From NCBI RefSeq assembly GCF_000620785.1, contig NZ_JIAI01000009.1, positions 186,001 to 250,000 on the forward strand: 64,000 bases of DNA, read 5' to 3'. Of this stretch, positions 46,280 through 54,283 are shown in pieces. The notes beneath the pieces were generated by a model. The model was given only the letters and a program-made list of their open reading frames with translations. It searched no databases and had not been told where the DNA came from. The position numbers were made by a program, and so were the translations under genes. The DNA is from Actinospineispora acaciae DSM 45401 (GTDB lineage: Bacteria > Actinomycetota > Actinomycetes > Mycobacteriales > Pseudonocardiaceae). Positions within the stretch are counted from its first letter, which is position 1. Every line of letters starts with the position of its first letter.

Positions 46280-47236
46280 ATGACGCAACACGGTTCCGAG
46301 CCGGCCGATCTCGCCCCGGGCACCGCCGAGGACGTCGACGGCGAGGAGCTGGGCGTCGACGGCGTGCCGCGCGGGCAGCTCGTGCTGGACAAGCTGGTGG
46401 CGCGGCTGGACCTGGAGCGCATCGAGGTCAACCTGTTCCGGGGGGTCAGCCCGGCGCGGTCCACGCCCCGGGTGTTCGGCGGCCAGGTGGCGGGGCAGGC
46501 GCTGGTCGCGGCCGGCCGCACGGTGCCGGAGGACCGGGGCGTGCACTCGCTGCACGCCTACTTCATCCGCCCCGGCGACCCGAAGATCCCGATCGTCTAC
46601 GAGGTGGAGCGGGTGCGCGACGGCCGCTCGTTCACCACCCGGCGGGTGCTGGCCATCCAGCACGGCGAGGCGATCTTCTCGCTGTCCGCGTCGTTCCAGC
46701 TCCCGCAGCCCGGCCTGGAGCACACCGAGCCGATGCCCGAAGGCGTGCCCGACCCGGAGACCCTGCCCGACATGGGCACCCGGATCACGAACATGAACCT
46801 GCCGGTCAGCCCGTTCCAACTGCTGCCGAGGCCGCTGGACATCAGGTTCGTCGGCGAGCCGGTGTTCTCCCCGGACTTCGAGCCGACCCGGGAGCCGATG
46901 CGGGTGTGGATGCGCGCGGACGGCACCCTGCCGGACGACAAGCTGCTGCACGTCTGCCTGCTCACCTACGCCTCCGACCTCACGCTGCTCAACTCGGTGC
47001 TGGCCCGCCACCGGGTCTCGCCGGACGACGAGGGCGCCGCGCGGGCCAGCCTGGACCACGCCATGTGGTTCCACCACGGCTTCCGGGCCGACGAGTGGCT
47101 GCTCTACGAGTGCTACTCGCCCGTCGCGTCCGGCGCGCGCGGGCTGGCCACCGGCCGGTTCTTCACCCGCAAGGGCCGGCTGATCGCCACCACCGTGCAG
47201 GAGGGCCTGGTCCGGGTGGCCAGAAAGCGCTCCTAG
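46280..47236 (+). CDS. tesB: Acyl-CoA thioesterase II
   Basis: TesB-type enzymes release fatty acids from acyl-CoA. The 318-residue protein has two hot-dog domains: the first with RVFGGQVAGQALVAAGRTV and HSLHAYFIRPGDPKIPIVYEVERVRDGRSFTTRRV, the second with LLTYASDLTLLNSVLARH (catalytic Asp) and SLDHAMWFHHGFRADEWLLYECYSP. No ribosome site is visible upstream. It follows pyk by 32 bp and may share its transcript. Confidence 0.93.
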   Translation: MTQHGSEPADLAPGTAEDVDGEELGVDGVPRGQLVLDKLVARLDLERIEVNLFRGVSPARSTPRVFGGQVAGQALVAAGRTVPEDRGVHSLHAYFIRPGDPKIPIVYEVERVRDGRSFTTRRVLAIQHGEAIFSLSASFQLPQPGLEHTEPMPEGVPDPETLPDMGTRITNMNLPVSPFQLLPRPLDIRFVGEPVFSPDFEPTREPMRVWMRADGTLPDDKLLHVCLLTYASDLTLLNSVLARHRVSPDDEGAARASLDHAMWFHHGFRADEWLLYECYSPVASGARGLATGRFFTRKGRLIATTVQEGLVRVARKRS

Positions 47237-47314
47237 TTTCGGGAGGGGTCCCCCCGGGCGGACGGCATCCTTGTGGCCTGCGAGCTCTCCGGTGCCGTGC
47301 GAGGGTGAGAGTCC

Positions 47315-48367
47315 ATGACCATGACTCCGATCCGGGACAAGCCGCGCGTCGAGGTCGTCACGTTCATCCTGATCGGGATCAACGTCGCCGTGTACGTGGG
47401 CGAGGTCGCCTACCCGCCGCTGGTGGGCGCGCTGGGTGGGATCGCCGAGCGGGCCGCGGCCGGGCAGTACTACCGGCTGGTCACGTCCGCGTTCCTGCAC
47501 GAGCCACTGCCGCACCTCACGCACCTCATGTTCAACATGCTGGCGCTGTGGAGGTTCGGCCGGCAGGTCGAGCGGGTGCTGGGCCGTGGCCGGTATCTGG
47601 TGGTGTACGCGCTGTCCGCGGCGGGCGGCTCGGCGGTGTCGTATGCCTTCCTTCCGCCCCAGGCCAACGGGATCGGGGCGTCCGGCGCCATCTTCGGGCT
47701 GTTCGGCGCGCTGATCGTGCTCGTGCGCCGGGCCGGGCTACCGCTCGGCGAGATGCTGACCATGCTGGCGATCAACCTGGTCTTCTCGTTCCTGGCGCCG
47801 CACATCGACTGGTACGCCCACCTGGGTGGCCTGGTCGCGGGTGCGGTGGTCACCTCGGCCATGGTGCTGCCGGCCAGGGCCCGGCGCGGGACGGTCGGCG
47901 CGGTGGCGTGCCTGGCCGTCGCGTGCGCCGCCGCCGGGACGGCGGTCTACCGGTCCGCCGTGCTCGCGGGGCGGCTGCGGAACCTGCCCGGGAGCTACAC
48001 GGTCACCGGAACGCTCACCGGCTGCACCGGGTTCACCCCGGCCGACTGTGCGAAGTCCGCCGCGCTCGGCTCGGCCTGGACGATCGACGACTGCGGCGAG
48101 CAACGGTGCACGATCAGCGGGCGGGAGTGGGAGGGCGCGGCGCCGCTGACGTCGGCGGACGGGCACTGGAGGGCAGCGGGGCTGACGCGCACCTTCGAAC
48201 GCTCCAGCACGTGCGGGGGCGCGCCGGCCCCCACCGCCGACGCCGTCGACCTCACCCCTCGGGTCGTCGACGGCGTCGAGACCCTCTACGGCACGGTCCG
48301 CATGACGTCGACCCCGTGGGGGTGCCGACCCTCCACGCTCACGTGGCAGATCACCGGAACCCGGTGA
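47315..48367 (+). CDS. Rhomboid-family intramembrane serine protease
   Basis: The 350-residue protein has a six-span rhomboid core: HLTHLMFNMLALWRFG (H70, N74), GIGASGAIFGLFGAL (Ser123 of GASG) and IDWYAHLGGLVAGA (His169 partner). After a seventh hydrophobic segment (VACLAVACAAAGTAVY) comes an unusual soluble C-terminal domain of about 135 residues with at least seven cysteines, which may be disulfide-bonded outside the cell. Rhomboids cut membrane proteins; no substrate is suggested. ATG 47315 follows GAGGGTGAG. Confidence 0.88.
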   Translation: MTMTPIRDKPRVEVVTFILIGINVAVYVGEVAYPPLVGALGGIAERAAAGQYYRLVTSAFLHEPLPHLTHLMFNMLALWRFGRQVERVLGRGRYLVVYALSAAGGSAVSYAFLPPQANGIGASGAIFGLFGALIVLVRRAGLPLGEMLTMLAINLVFSFLAPHIDWYAHLGGLVAGAVVTSAMVLPARARRGTVGAVACLAVACAAAGTAVYRSAVLAGRLRNLPGSYTVTGTLTGCTGFTPADCAKSAALGSAWTIDDCGEQRCTISGREWEGAAPLTSADGHWRAAGLTRTFERSSTCGGAPAPTADAVDLTPRVVDGVETLYGTVRMTSTPWGCRPSTLTWQITGTR

Positions 48368-48373
48368 CGACGC

Positions 48374-48379
48374 TAAGGT
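48374..48379 (+). promoter_or_regulatory. -10 element of dienelactone-hydrolase-like gene
   Basis: TAAGGT ends 7 nt before ATG 48387, the leaderless pattern. Confidence 0.5.
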
Positions 48380-48386
48380 CACCGGC

Positions 48387-49109
48387 ATGCAGACCGACGT
48401 GACGTTCAGCTGCGATGACGGATTCGTCATGCCCGGCGTGCTGACCACGCCGGACGACGACGGTGGCGAGGCGGCCGGCCCGAGGCCGGGGCTGCTGCTG
48501 GTCTACGAGGCGCTCGGGATGAACCAGGAGATGGCCAGGGTGGCCAGGGACCTGGCGGCCGAGGGGTGGACGGTGCTCATCCCGGACCTGTTCGCCAGGG
48601 CGGCCAAGCCGATCTGCATCGCGCGCTGCCTGCGCACCGTCGCCACCGGCCAGGGCGAACCGCTGGACGACCTGGAGGCCGCCCGCCGCTACCTGGCCGG
48701 GCTGGACGGCGTGGACGGTGAGCGGCTGGGCGCGATCGGGTTCTGCATGGGCGGCGGGTTCGCGCTGCTGCTGGCCATGACCGGGAACTACAAGGCCAGC
48801 GCCCCGTTCTACGGCATGGCGCCCAAGCGGATGCCGAAGTCCTGCCCGGTGGTGGCCAGCTACGGCGGCAAGGACAAGATGCTGACCAAGGACCCGGCCC
48901 GGCTGACCGCCAACCTGACCGAGCTCGGCGTGGCGCACGACGTCAAGACGTACCCCGAGGCCGGGCACTCGTTCTACACGAAGGCGCCGACCCGGCCGAT
49001 CCAGCTGATCGGCCCGTACACCCCGCTGCACGTCGCCTACCACGAGCCGAGCGCCAGCGACGCGCACCGGCGGGTGGTCGCGTTCTTCCGCGAACACCTG
49101 GATGCCTGA
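48387..49109 (+). CDS. Dienelactone hydrolase family protein
   Basis: The 240-residue alpha/beta hydrolase has the cysteine nucleophile in GAIGFCMGGGFALLLA (near residue 125), an acid in ASYGGKDKML and the His in YPEAGHSFYTKA. This Cys-Asp-His triad defines dienelactone hydrolases, which open lactones in chlorocatechol degradation, though many family members act on other esters. It overlaps the CDF transporter gene by 8 bp. There is no aromatic pathway right beside it, so the role stays open. Confidence 0.88.
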   Translation: MQTDVTFSCDDGFVMPGVLTTPDDDGGEAAGPRPGLLLVYEALGMNQEMARVARDLAAEGWTVLIPDLFARAAKPICIARCLRTVATGQGEPLDDLEAARRYLAGLDGVDGERLGAIGFCMGGGFALLLAMTGNYKASAPFYGMAPKRMPKSCPVVASYGGKDKMLTKDPARLTANLTELGVAHDVKTYPEAGHSFYTKAPTRPIQLIGPYTPLHVAYHEPSASDAHRRVVAFFREHLDA

Positions 49110-50088
49110 GCAACAGCAACCGGCCGGCGAGAGCCTGTTCACGGTTCTGGTCGCGCTCGGGGCCAACACCGCGATCGCGGTGGCCAAGGCCGTCGCCGGG
49201 CTGCTCACCGGCAGCGCCGCCCTGCTCTCCGAGGCGGCGCACTCGGTCGCGGACTGCGGCACCGAGGTGTTCCTGCTCACCGCCGTGCGCCGGTCGGCCC
49301 GCCCCGCCGACCGCCGCCACCCGTTCGGCTACGGCAAGGAGCGGTACTTCTGGTCGCTGCTGGCGGCGATCTCCATCTTCACCGCGGGCGCGCTGTTCTC
49401 GCTGTACCAGGGGGTGCACTCGCTCACCGGGCACCCGGAGGAGCACAAGGACGTGCTGGTCGGCTACCTGGTGCTGGCGGTGTCCGCCGTGCTGGAGTCG
49501 ATCTCGCTGAGCCAGGCGATCCGGCAGGTCCGCGCCGAGCGGGCCGAGGGCGGGCTGACGCTGCGCCAGTACCTGCGCACCAGCGACGACCCGACGGTGA
49601 AGACCGTGCTCTACGAGGACAGCGCGGCGCTGGTCGGGCTGACGATCGCGTTCGCCGGGCTCGGCCTGACCCAGCTCACCGGCTCGCTGGTCTGGGACGG
49701 GATCGCCTCGCTGCTCATCGGCCTGCTGCTGGTCGTGGTGGCCTACCAACTGGGCCGCACCAACATGAACCTGCTGATCGGGCGCCAGGCCGACCTGCGG
49801 CTGGTCCGCGCGGTCCGCCAGCGGCTGGCCGACGCGCCCGAGGTCGACGCCGTGGTGGACCTGCTCACCATGCTCACCGGGACCGACCGGGTGCTGGTGT
49901 GCGCCCGGCTGGACTTCGTGGACACGGTCACCACCGCGGACCTGGAGCGCGCCTGCGTGCGGATCGACTCCGAGCTGCGCGCCGAGTTCGGCGACCTGGA
50001 CGAGATCTTCCTGGAGCCGGTGCCGCGCAACGACCCGGAGATGCGGGCTCGCGTCCGAGAGCGCTACGGGCAACGAGGGAGCGAGTGA
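49102..50088 (+). CDS. Cation diffusion facilitator family transporter
   Basis: The 328-residue protein has six membrane spans and CDF signatures: AVAGLLTGSAALLSEAAHSVADCGTEVFLL (metal site H and D in span 2), HPFGYGKERYFWSL, and VLYEDSAALVGLTIAFAGL with another site residue pair in span 5. A cytoplasmic C-terminal ferredoxin-like domain follows. CDF proteins export zinc, iron, manganese or similar ions; the metal cannot be told. ATG 49102 overlaps the hydrolase gene. Confidence 0.9.
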   Translation: MPEQQQPAGESLFTVLVALGANTAIAVAKAVAGLLTGSAALLSEAAHSVADCGTEVFLLTAVRRSARPADRRHPFGYGKERYFWSLLAAISIFTAGALFSLYQGVHSLTGHPEEHKDVLVGYLVLAVSAVLESISLSQAIRQVRAERAEGGLTLRQYLRTSDDPTVKTVLYEDSAALVGLTIAFAGLGLTQLTGSLVWDGIASLLIGLLLVVVAYQLGRTNMNLLIGRQADLRLVRAVRQRLADAPEVDAVVDLLTMLTGTDRVLVCARLDFVDTVTTADLERACVRIDSELRAEFGDLDEIFLEPVPRNDPEMRARVRERYGQRGSE

Positions 50089-50163
50089 TCTCACGAGACC
50101 GGCCGGAATCCGCCCCGTGTGATAGGAAAAATGAGTGACCAGCCGCCGCGGTGAGGAGAGCTG

Positions 50164-51471
50164 ATGGCCGACCGCCAGTGGGGGTTCCGCACCCGGGCGG
50201 TGCACGCCGGGGCGGCCCCCGACCCGACCACCGGCGCCCGCGCGGTGCCGATCTACCAGTCGACGAGCTTCGTGTTCGAGGACACCACCGACGCGGCCAG
50301 CCTGTTCGCGCTGCAGAAGTACGGCACGATCTACAGCCGCATCTCCAACCCGACGGTGGCGGCGCTGGAGGAACGGCTGGCCAGCCTGGACGGCGGGCTC
50401 GGGGCGGTGGCCACCGCGAGTGGCCAGGCCGCCGAGTTCGTCACCTTCTCCACCCTGGCCGGCGCCGGTGACGAGATCGTGGCCGCCGCCGGCCTCTACG
50501 GCGGCACGGTGACGCAGATGGACGTCACGCTGCGCCGGTTCGGGGTGAACACGGTGTTCGTCGGCGGCGACACACCCGAGGACTTCGCGGCCGCGATCAC
50601 GGACCGGACCAAGCTGGTGTTCGCCGAGGTGATCGCCAACCCGTCCGGGGAGATCGCGGACATCGCCGGCCTCGCCGAGGTGGCGCACGCCGCCGGCCTC
50701 CCGCTGGTCATCGACGCGACCATGGCCACCCCGTACCTGTGCCGGCCGATCGAGCACGGCGCCGACATCGTGATCCACTCGCTGACGAAGTTCCTCGGCG
50801 GGCACGGCACCACGCTGGGCGGGGTGGTGATCGAGTCCGGCCGGTTCGACTGGGGCAACGGGCGGTTCCCACAGATGACCGAGCCGATCCCGGCCTACGG
50901 CGGGCTGAGCTGGTGGGGCAACTTCCAGGAGTTCGGCTTCCTCACCAAGGTGCGTTCCGAGCAGCTGCGCGACATGGGGCCTGCGATGTCCCCGCACAGT
51001 GCGTTCCTGCTGATCCAGGGCGTGGAGACGCTGCCGCAGCGGATGGAGGCGCACGTGGCGAACGCCCGGGTGGTGGCCGAGTGGCTGGCCGCCGACCCGC
51101 GGGTGTCCTACGTCCGCTGGGCCGGCCTGCCGGACCACCCGCACCACGACCGGGCGGCGAAGTACACCCCGCTCGGGCCGGGCGCGGTGTTCTCCTTCGG
51201 GGTGCGCGGCGGCCGCGCGGCCGGGCAGAAGTTCATCGAGTCCGTCGAGCTGTGCAGCCACCTGGCGAACATCGGCGACGTCCGCACGCTGGTCATCCAC
51301 CCGGGTTCGACCACCCACCAGCAGCTCTCCGACGAGCAGCTGCGCGCCGGCGGGGTGCCGCCGGACCTGGTGCGGATCAGCGTCGGGCTGGAGGACCCTG
51401 ACGACATCCTCTGGGACCTGGACCAGGCGCTGGCCGCCGCCACCAAGGACGCCGCTGTGGAGGCCCGATGA
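50164..51471 (+). CDS. metY: O-acetylhomoserine sulfhydrylase
   Basis: MetY makes homocysteine from O-acetylhomoserine and sulfide. The 435-residue PLP protein has TRAVHAGAAPDPTTGARAVPIYQSTSF, YSRISNPTVAALEERLASLDGG, VIDATMATPYLCRPIEHGAD and the PLP lysine K209 in HSLTKFLGGHGTTLGG. Its length and the insertions around residues 220-260 fit MetY rather than MetB. The ATG follows GAGGAGAG. The metX gene is two genes downstream, so the two likely act together. Confidence 0.94.
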   Translation: MADRQWGFRTRAVHAGAAPDPTTGARAVPIYQSTSFVFEDTTDAASLFALQKYGTIYSRISNPTVAALEERLASLDGGLGAVATASGQAAEFVTFSTLAGAGDEIVAAAGLYGGTVTQMDVTLRRFGVNTVFVGGDTPEDFAAAITDRTKLVFAEVIANPSGEIADIAGLAEVAHAAGLPLVIDATMATPYLCRPIEHGADIVIHSLTKFLGGHGTTLGGVVIESGRFDWGNGRFPQMTEPIPAYGGLSWWGNFQEFGFLTKVRSEQLRDMGPAMSPHSAFLLIQGVETLPQRMEAHVANARVVAEWLAADPRVSYVRWAGLPDHPHHDRAAKYTPLGPGAVFSFGVRGGRAAGQKFIESVELCSHLANIGDVRTLVIHPGSTTHQQLSDEQLRAGGVPPDLVRISVGLEDPDDILWDLDQALAAATKDAAVEAR

Positions 51472-51962
51472 GCACGAACGGCTCCGGCGAGTGGATCAAC
51501 CCGTCGCCGACCGCCCGGCTGGCGCTGCTGCGGCGGACTCGGTCGGTGGCCATGGTGGGCGCGTCCGCGAACCCGGCGCGGCCCAGCAACTTCGTCGCCA
51601 CCTACCTGCTGGCCAGCACGAACTACGACGTCTACTTCGTGAACCCGAACGCCACCGAGATCCTGGGCCGCCAGGTGTACCCCTCGCTGGCGGCGCTGCC
51701 GGTCGTCCCCGACCTGGTCGACGTCTTCCGCCGCCCCGCCGACCTGCCGTCCGTCCTCGACGACGCCCTCGCCGTCGGCACCAAGGCCCTCTGGCTGCAG
51801 TTCGGCCTGTGGGCACCCGAGGTGGCCCGCCGCGCCGAGTCCGCCGGCCTGACCGTCGTCATGGACCGCTGCCTGAAGATCGAGCACGCCCGGTTCCACG
51901 GCGGCCTCCACCTCGCCGGCTTCAACACGGGCGTGATCTCGTCCAGGCGAGCGACCAGGTGA
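51468..51962 (+). CDS. CoA-binding domain protein
   Basis: The 164-residue protein is a single Rossmann-type CoA-binding fold: RSVAMVGASANPARPSNFVATYLL, YFVNPNATEILGRQVYPSLAALP and ALWLQFGLWAPEVARRAESAGLTVVMDRCLKIEHAR. The cysteine and the final HARFHGG are usual in this group. Its exact job is unknown. The ATG overlaps the metY stop, and it often sits between metY and metX in actinobacteria. Confidence 0.88.
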   Translation: MSTNGSGEWINPSPTARLALLRRTRSVAMVGASANPARPSNFVATYLLASTNYDVYFVNPNATEILGRQVYPSLAALPVVPDLVDVFRRPADLPSVLDDALAVGTKALWLQFGLWAPEVARRAESAGLTVVMDRCLKIEHARFHGGLHLAGFNTGVISSRRATR

Positions 51963-51979
51963 CCGGGCCAAGAGTCCGC

Positions 51980-52021
51980 GAGTCGGGGATTTTGTCAGGG
52001 TGAGTCGCGGATTTTGTCAGG
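51980..52021. repeat. Two 20-bp direct repeats upstream of metX
   Basis: GAGTCGGGGATTTTGTCAGG (51980-51999) and GAGTCGCGGATTTTGTCAGG (52002-52021) differ at one base and are spaced at 22 nt. They share the GAGTCG core and the 22-nt period with the pair at 16574-16616. They end 10 bp before the metX ATG. Confidence 0.75.
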
Positions 52022-52031
52022 TGACCTGGCG

Positions 52032-53150
52032 ATGAGCAGTTCGGTACGGCGGGTGACCGGGGCCTGGCTGGAGGGCGACCCGGTGGGGGAGCGGCGGTTC
52101 GTCGACGCGCCCGGGATCCAGCTCGAACTGGGCGGCGCGCTGCCCGGCATCCGGTTCGCCTACGAGACCTGGGGGCGGTTGTCCCCGGCCAGGGACAACG
52201 CCGTGCTGGTGCTGCACGCGCTGACCGGCGACAGCCACGCGATCGGCGAGCCGGGCCCCGGGCACCCGACGGGCGGCTGGTGGCAGGGCGTGATCGGGCC
52301 AGGGCTGGGCCTGGACACCGACAGGTGGTTCGTGGTCTGCCCGAACGTGATCGGCGGCTGCCAGGGCAGCACCGGTCCGTCCTCGCCGGCCCCGGACGGC
52401 GCGCCGTGGGGCAGCCGGTGGCCGGCCACCACGATCCGCGACCAGGTGGTGGCCGAGTTCGGGTTCGCCGACGCGCTCGGGATCTCCCAGTGGGCCTCGG
52501 TGGTCGGCGGCTCGATGGGCGGCCAGCGGGCGCTGGAGTGGGCCCTCTGCGCCCCGGAACGGGTCCGCCGGATGATCCTGCTGGCGGCCAACGCGGAGGC
52601 CAGCGCCGACCAGATCGGCACCTGCTCGATCCAGCTGGACGCCATCCGCGCCGACCCGCGCTGGCACGGCGGCGACTACTACGACGACCCGGTCGGCCCG
52701 CACGTCGGGATGGGCATCGCCCGGCGCATCGCGCACCTGACCTACCGCACGGCCGACGAGGTGGACACCCGCTTCGGCCGCTCCTGGCAGGACGGGACGG
52801 ACCCGCTGCGCGGCGGCCGGTACGCCGTGCAGTCCTACCTTGACCACGCCGAGGACGGGCTGCGCGACCGGTTCGACGCCGGCACCTACGTGGCGCTGAC
52901 CTCGGCCATGAACAGCCACGAGATCGGCAGGGGGCGCGGCGGGACGGTGGCCGCGCTGCGCCGGCTGCGCGCCACGCCGACCATCGTCGGGGTGGACTCC
53001 GACCGGCTCTACCCGCTGCGCCAGCAGCTCGAGCTGGCCTCGCTGCTCGGCGTCGAACCGCGCGTGATCCACTCCGAACGCGGGCACGACGGGTTCCTGG
53101 TGGAAACCGAACAGGTCAACGCCGTCCTCACGGAGGCCATGGCGGGCTGA
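52032..53150 (+). CDS. metX: Homoserine O-acetyltransferase
   Basis: MetX acetylates homoserine for methionine synthesis. The 372-residue alpha/beta hydrolase has FAYETWGRLSPARDNAVLVLHALTGDSHA, CPNVIGGCQGSTGPSS, the nucleophile in VVGGSMGGQRALEWAL, DSDRLYPLRQQ (Asp) and SERGHDGFLVE (His). ATG 52032 with AGGTGA upstream gives the family start; a TTG at 52014 would begin inside the direct repeat. A nested GC-rich palindrome follows the stop. Confidence 0.95.
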   Translation: MSSSVRRVTGAWLEGDPVGERRFVDAPGIQLELGGALPGIRFAYETWGRLSPARDNAVLVLHALTGDSHAIGEPGPGHPTGGWWQGVIGPGLGLDTDRWFVVCPNVIGGCQGSTGPSSPAPDGAPWGSRWPATTIRDQVVAEFGFADALGISQWASVVGGSMGGQRALEWALCAPERVRRMILLAANAEASADQIGTCSIQLDAIRADPRWHGGDYYDDPVGPHVGMGIARRIAHLTYRTADEVDTRFGRSWQDGTDPLRGGRYAVQSYLDHAEDGLRDRFDAGTYVALTSAMNSHEIGRGRGGTVAALRRLRATPTIVGVDSDRLYPLRQQLELASLLGVEPRVIHSERGHDGFLVETEQVNAVLTEAMAG

Positions 53151-53166
53151 CCGGCCGCGCGCACAC

Positions 53167-53213
53167 CCCCGGGCCGCCCGCCTGTGCCGCCAGCACACCG
53201 CGCGAGCCCGGGG
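53167..53213. terminator. Nested palindrome after metX
   Basis: CCCCGGGC (53167-53174) pairs with GCCCGGGG (53206-53213), and TGTGC with GCACA (53183-53197) inside it. There is no U-run. The motif is of the GCACAC/GTGTGC type seen at other operon ends here. Confidence 0.5.
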
Positions 53214-53266
53214 CAACGGCACCATGCCTGCCACCGCCGACCGCATCCCCCGGAGGTCAGGCCGCC

Positions 53267-54283
53267 GTGAACCGTTCGCTTCGGCTGCTGGCGTCCGCCG
53301 CCGTGGCCGCCCTTCTCGTACTGTCGTCGCTGGCCTGCAGCCGGCCGGAGACCGGCGCGGGCGGCGCGACCCCCGCCAAGAGCCCGGACCAGAAGCTGAA
53401 CATCGGCTTCTTCGGGTTCGCCAAGGCCAACTCGTTCGCCCAGGCCACCTGGGCCGGCGTGCAGGAGTACGCGGCCGCGCACAACGCCACCGCCACCTTC
53501 CTCGACCCCAACTTCGACGCCACCACCCAGGTCAACCAGCTCCAGGACGCGGTGGCGTCCAAGCGCTACGACGTGATGATCGTGCAGGCCAACGACGGCA
53601 CGGCGGTGGTCGCCGCGGTCAAGCAGGCGGTGGCGGCCGGGATCACGGTGGTCACCGAGTTCACCCCGGTGGGCGGGCGGTACGACACCACCGACGCGCA
53701 GGTCCCCGGCACGGTGAGCATCGTGGACGCGCCCACCTTCAACGGCGAGGGGCTGGCGACGCTCGGGCTCGGCGCGTGCAAGGAGCTGGCCGCGCGGCCG
53801 TGCAAGGTGGCCTACCTGCAGGGGTTCGCCAACTACCCGCTGGACACCGCGCGCACCAACGCGGCCGAGGCGGCGCTGCGGGCCGGCGGGGCCGACGTGG
53901 TGGCCAGCGTGGTCGGCGGCTACACCCAGGACGCCGGCCGCGCCGCCTTCCAGAACGTGCTGCAGGCCCACCCGGACGTGCAGGTGGTGATCGGCTCCTC
54001 GCAGGCCATCCAGGGCGCGGCCCCGCTGGCCGCCGGGAAGAACATCAAGTTCATCGGCAACGGGGGCTCGGCGCAGGCGTTCGCGGCGGTGCAGTCCGGG
54101 GCGTGGTACGGCGCGTACGTGGTGCCGGAGAAGGCGGAGGGCGCCAGGGCGGCCGAGCTCGGGCTGGCCAAGGCGCGCGGCCAGTCGGTGCCCACCGCCA
54201 CCGACGCGCGCACGCTCACCCCGTACCGGGGGCTCGGGACCAGGGACACGCTGCGCGGGCAGAACGCGGACTACTCGGACTGA
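53267..54283 (+). CDS. Rbs-type ABC transporter binding lipoprotein
   Basis: The 338-residue protein has a signal peptide with lipobox LAC at residues 22-24, so it is a membrane-anchored receptor. The rest is a periplasmic-binding fold of the RbsB group: KLNIGFFGFAKANSFAQATWAGVQEYAAAHNA, QLQDAVASKRYDVMIVQANDG and VVIGSSQAIQGAAPLAAGKN. Some residues of sugar receptors are not evident, so a non-sugar ligand is possible. GTG 53267 follows GGAGG. The TGA shares a base with the ATG of the ATPase gene. Confidence 0.9.
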   Translation: MNRSLRLLASAAVAALLVLSSLACSRPETGAGGATPAKSPDQKLNIGFFGFAKANSFAQATWAGVQEYAAAHNATATFLDPNFDATTQVNQLQDAVASKRYDVMIVQANDGTAVVAAVKQAVAAGITVVTEFTPVGGRYDTTDAQVPGTVSIVDAPTFNGEGLATLGLGACKELAARPCKVAYLQGFANYPLDTARTNAAEAALRAGGADVVASVVGGYTQDAGRAAFQNVLQAHPDVQVVIGSSQAIQGAAPLAAGKNIKFIGNGGSAQAFAAVQSGAWYGAYVVPEKAEGARAAELGLAKARGQSVPTATDARTLTPYRGLGTRDTLRGQNADYSD

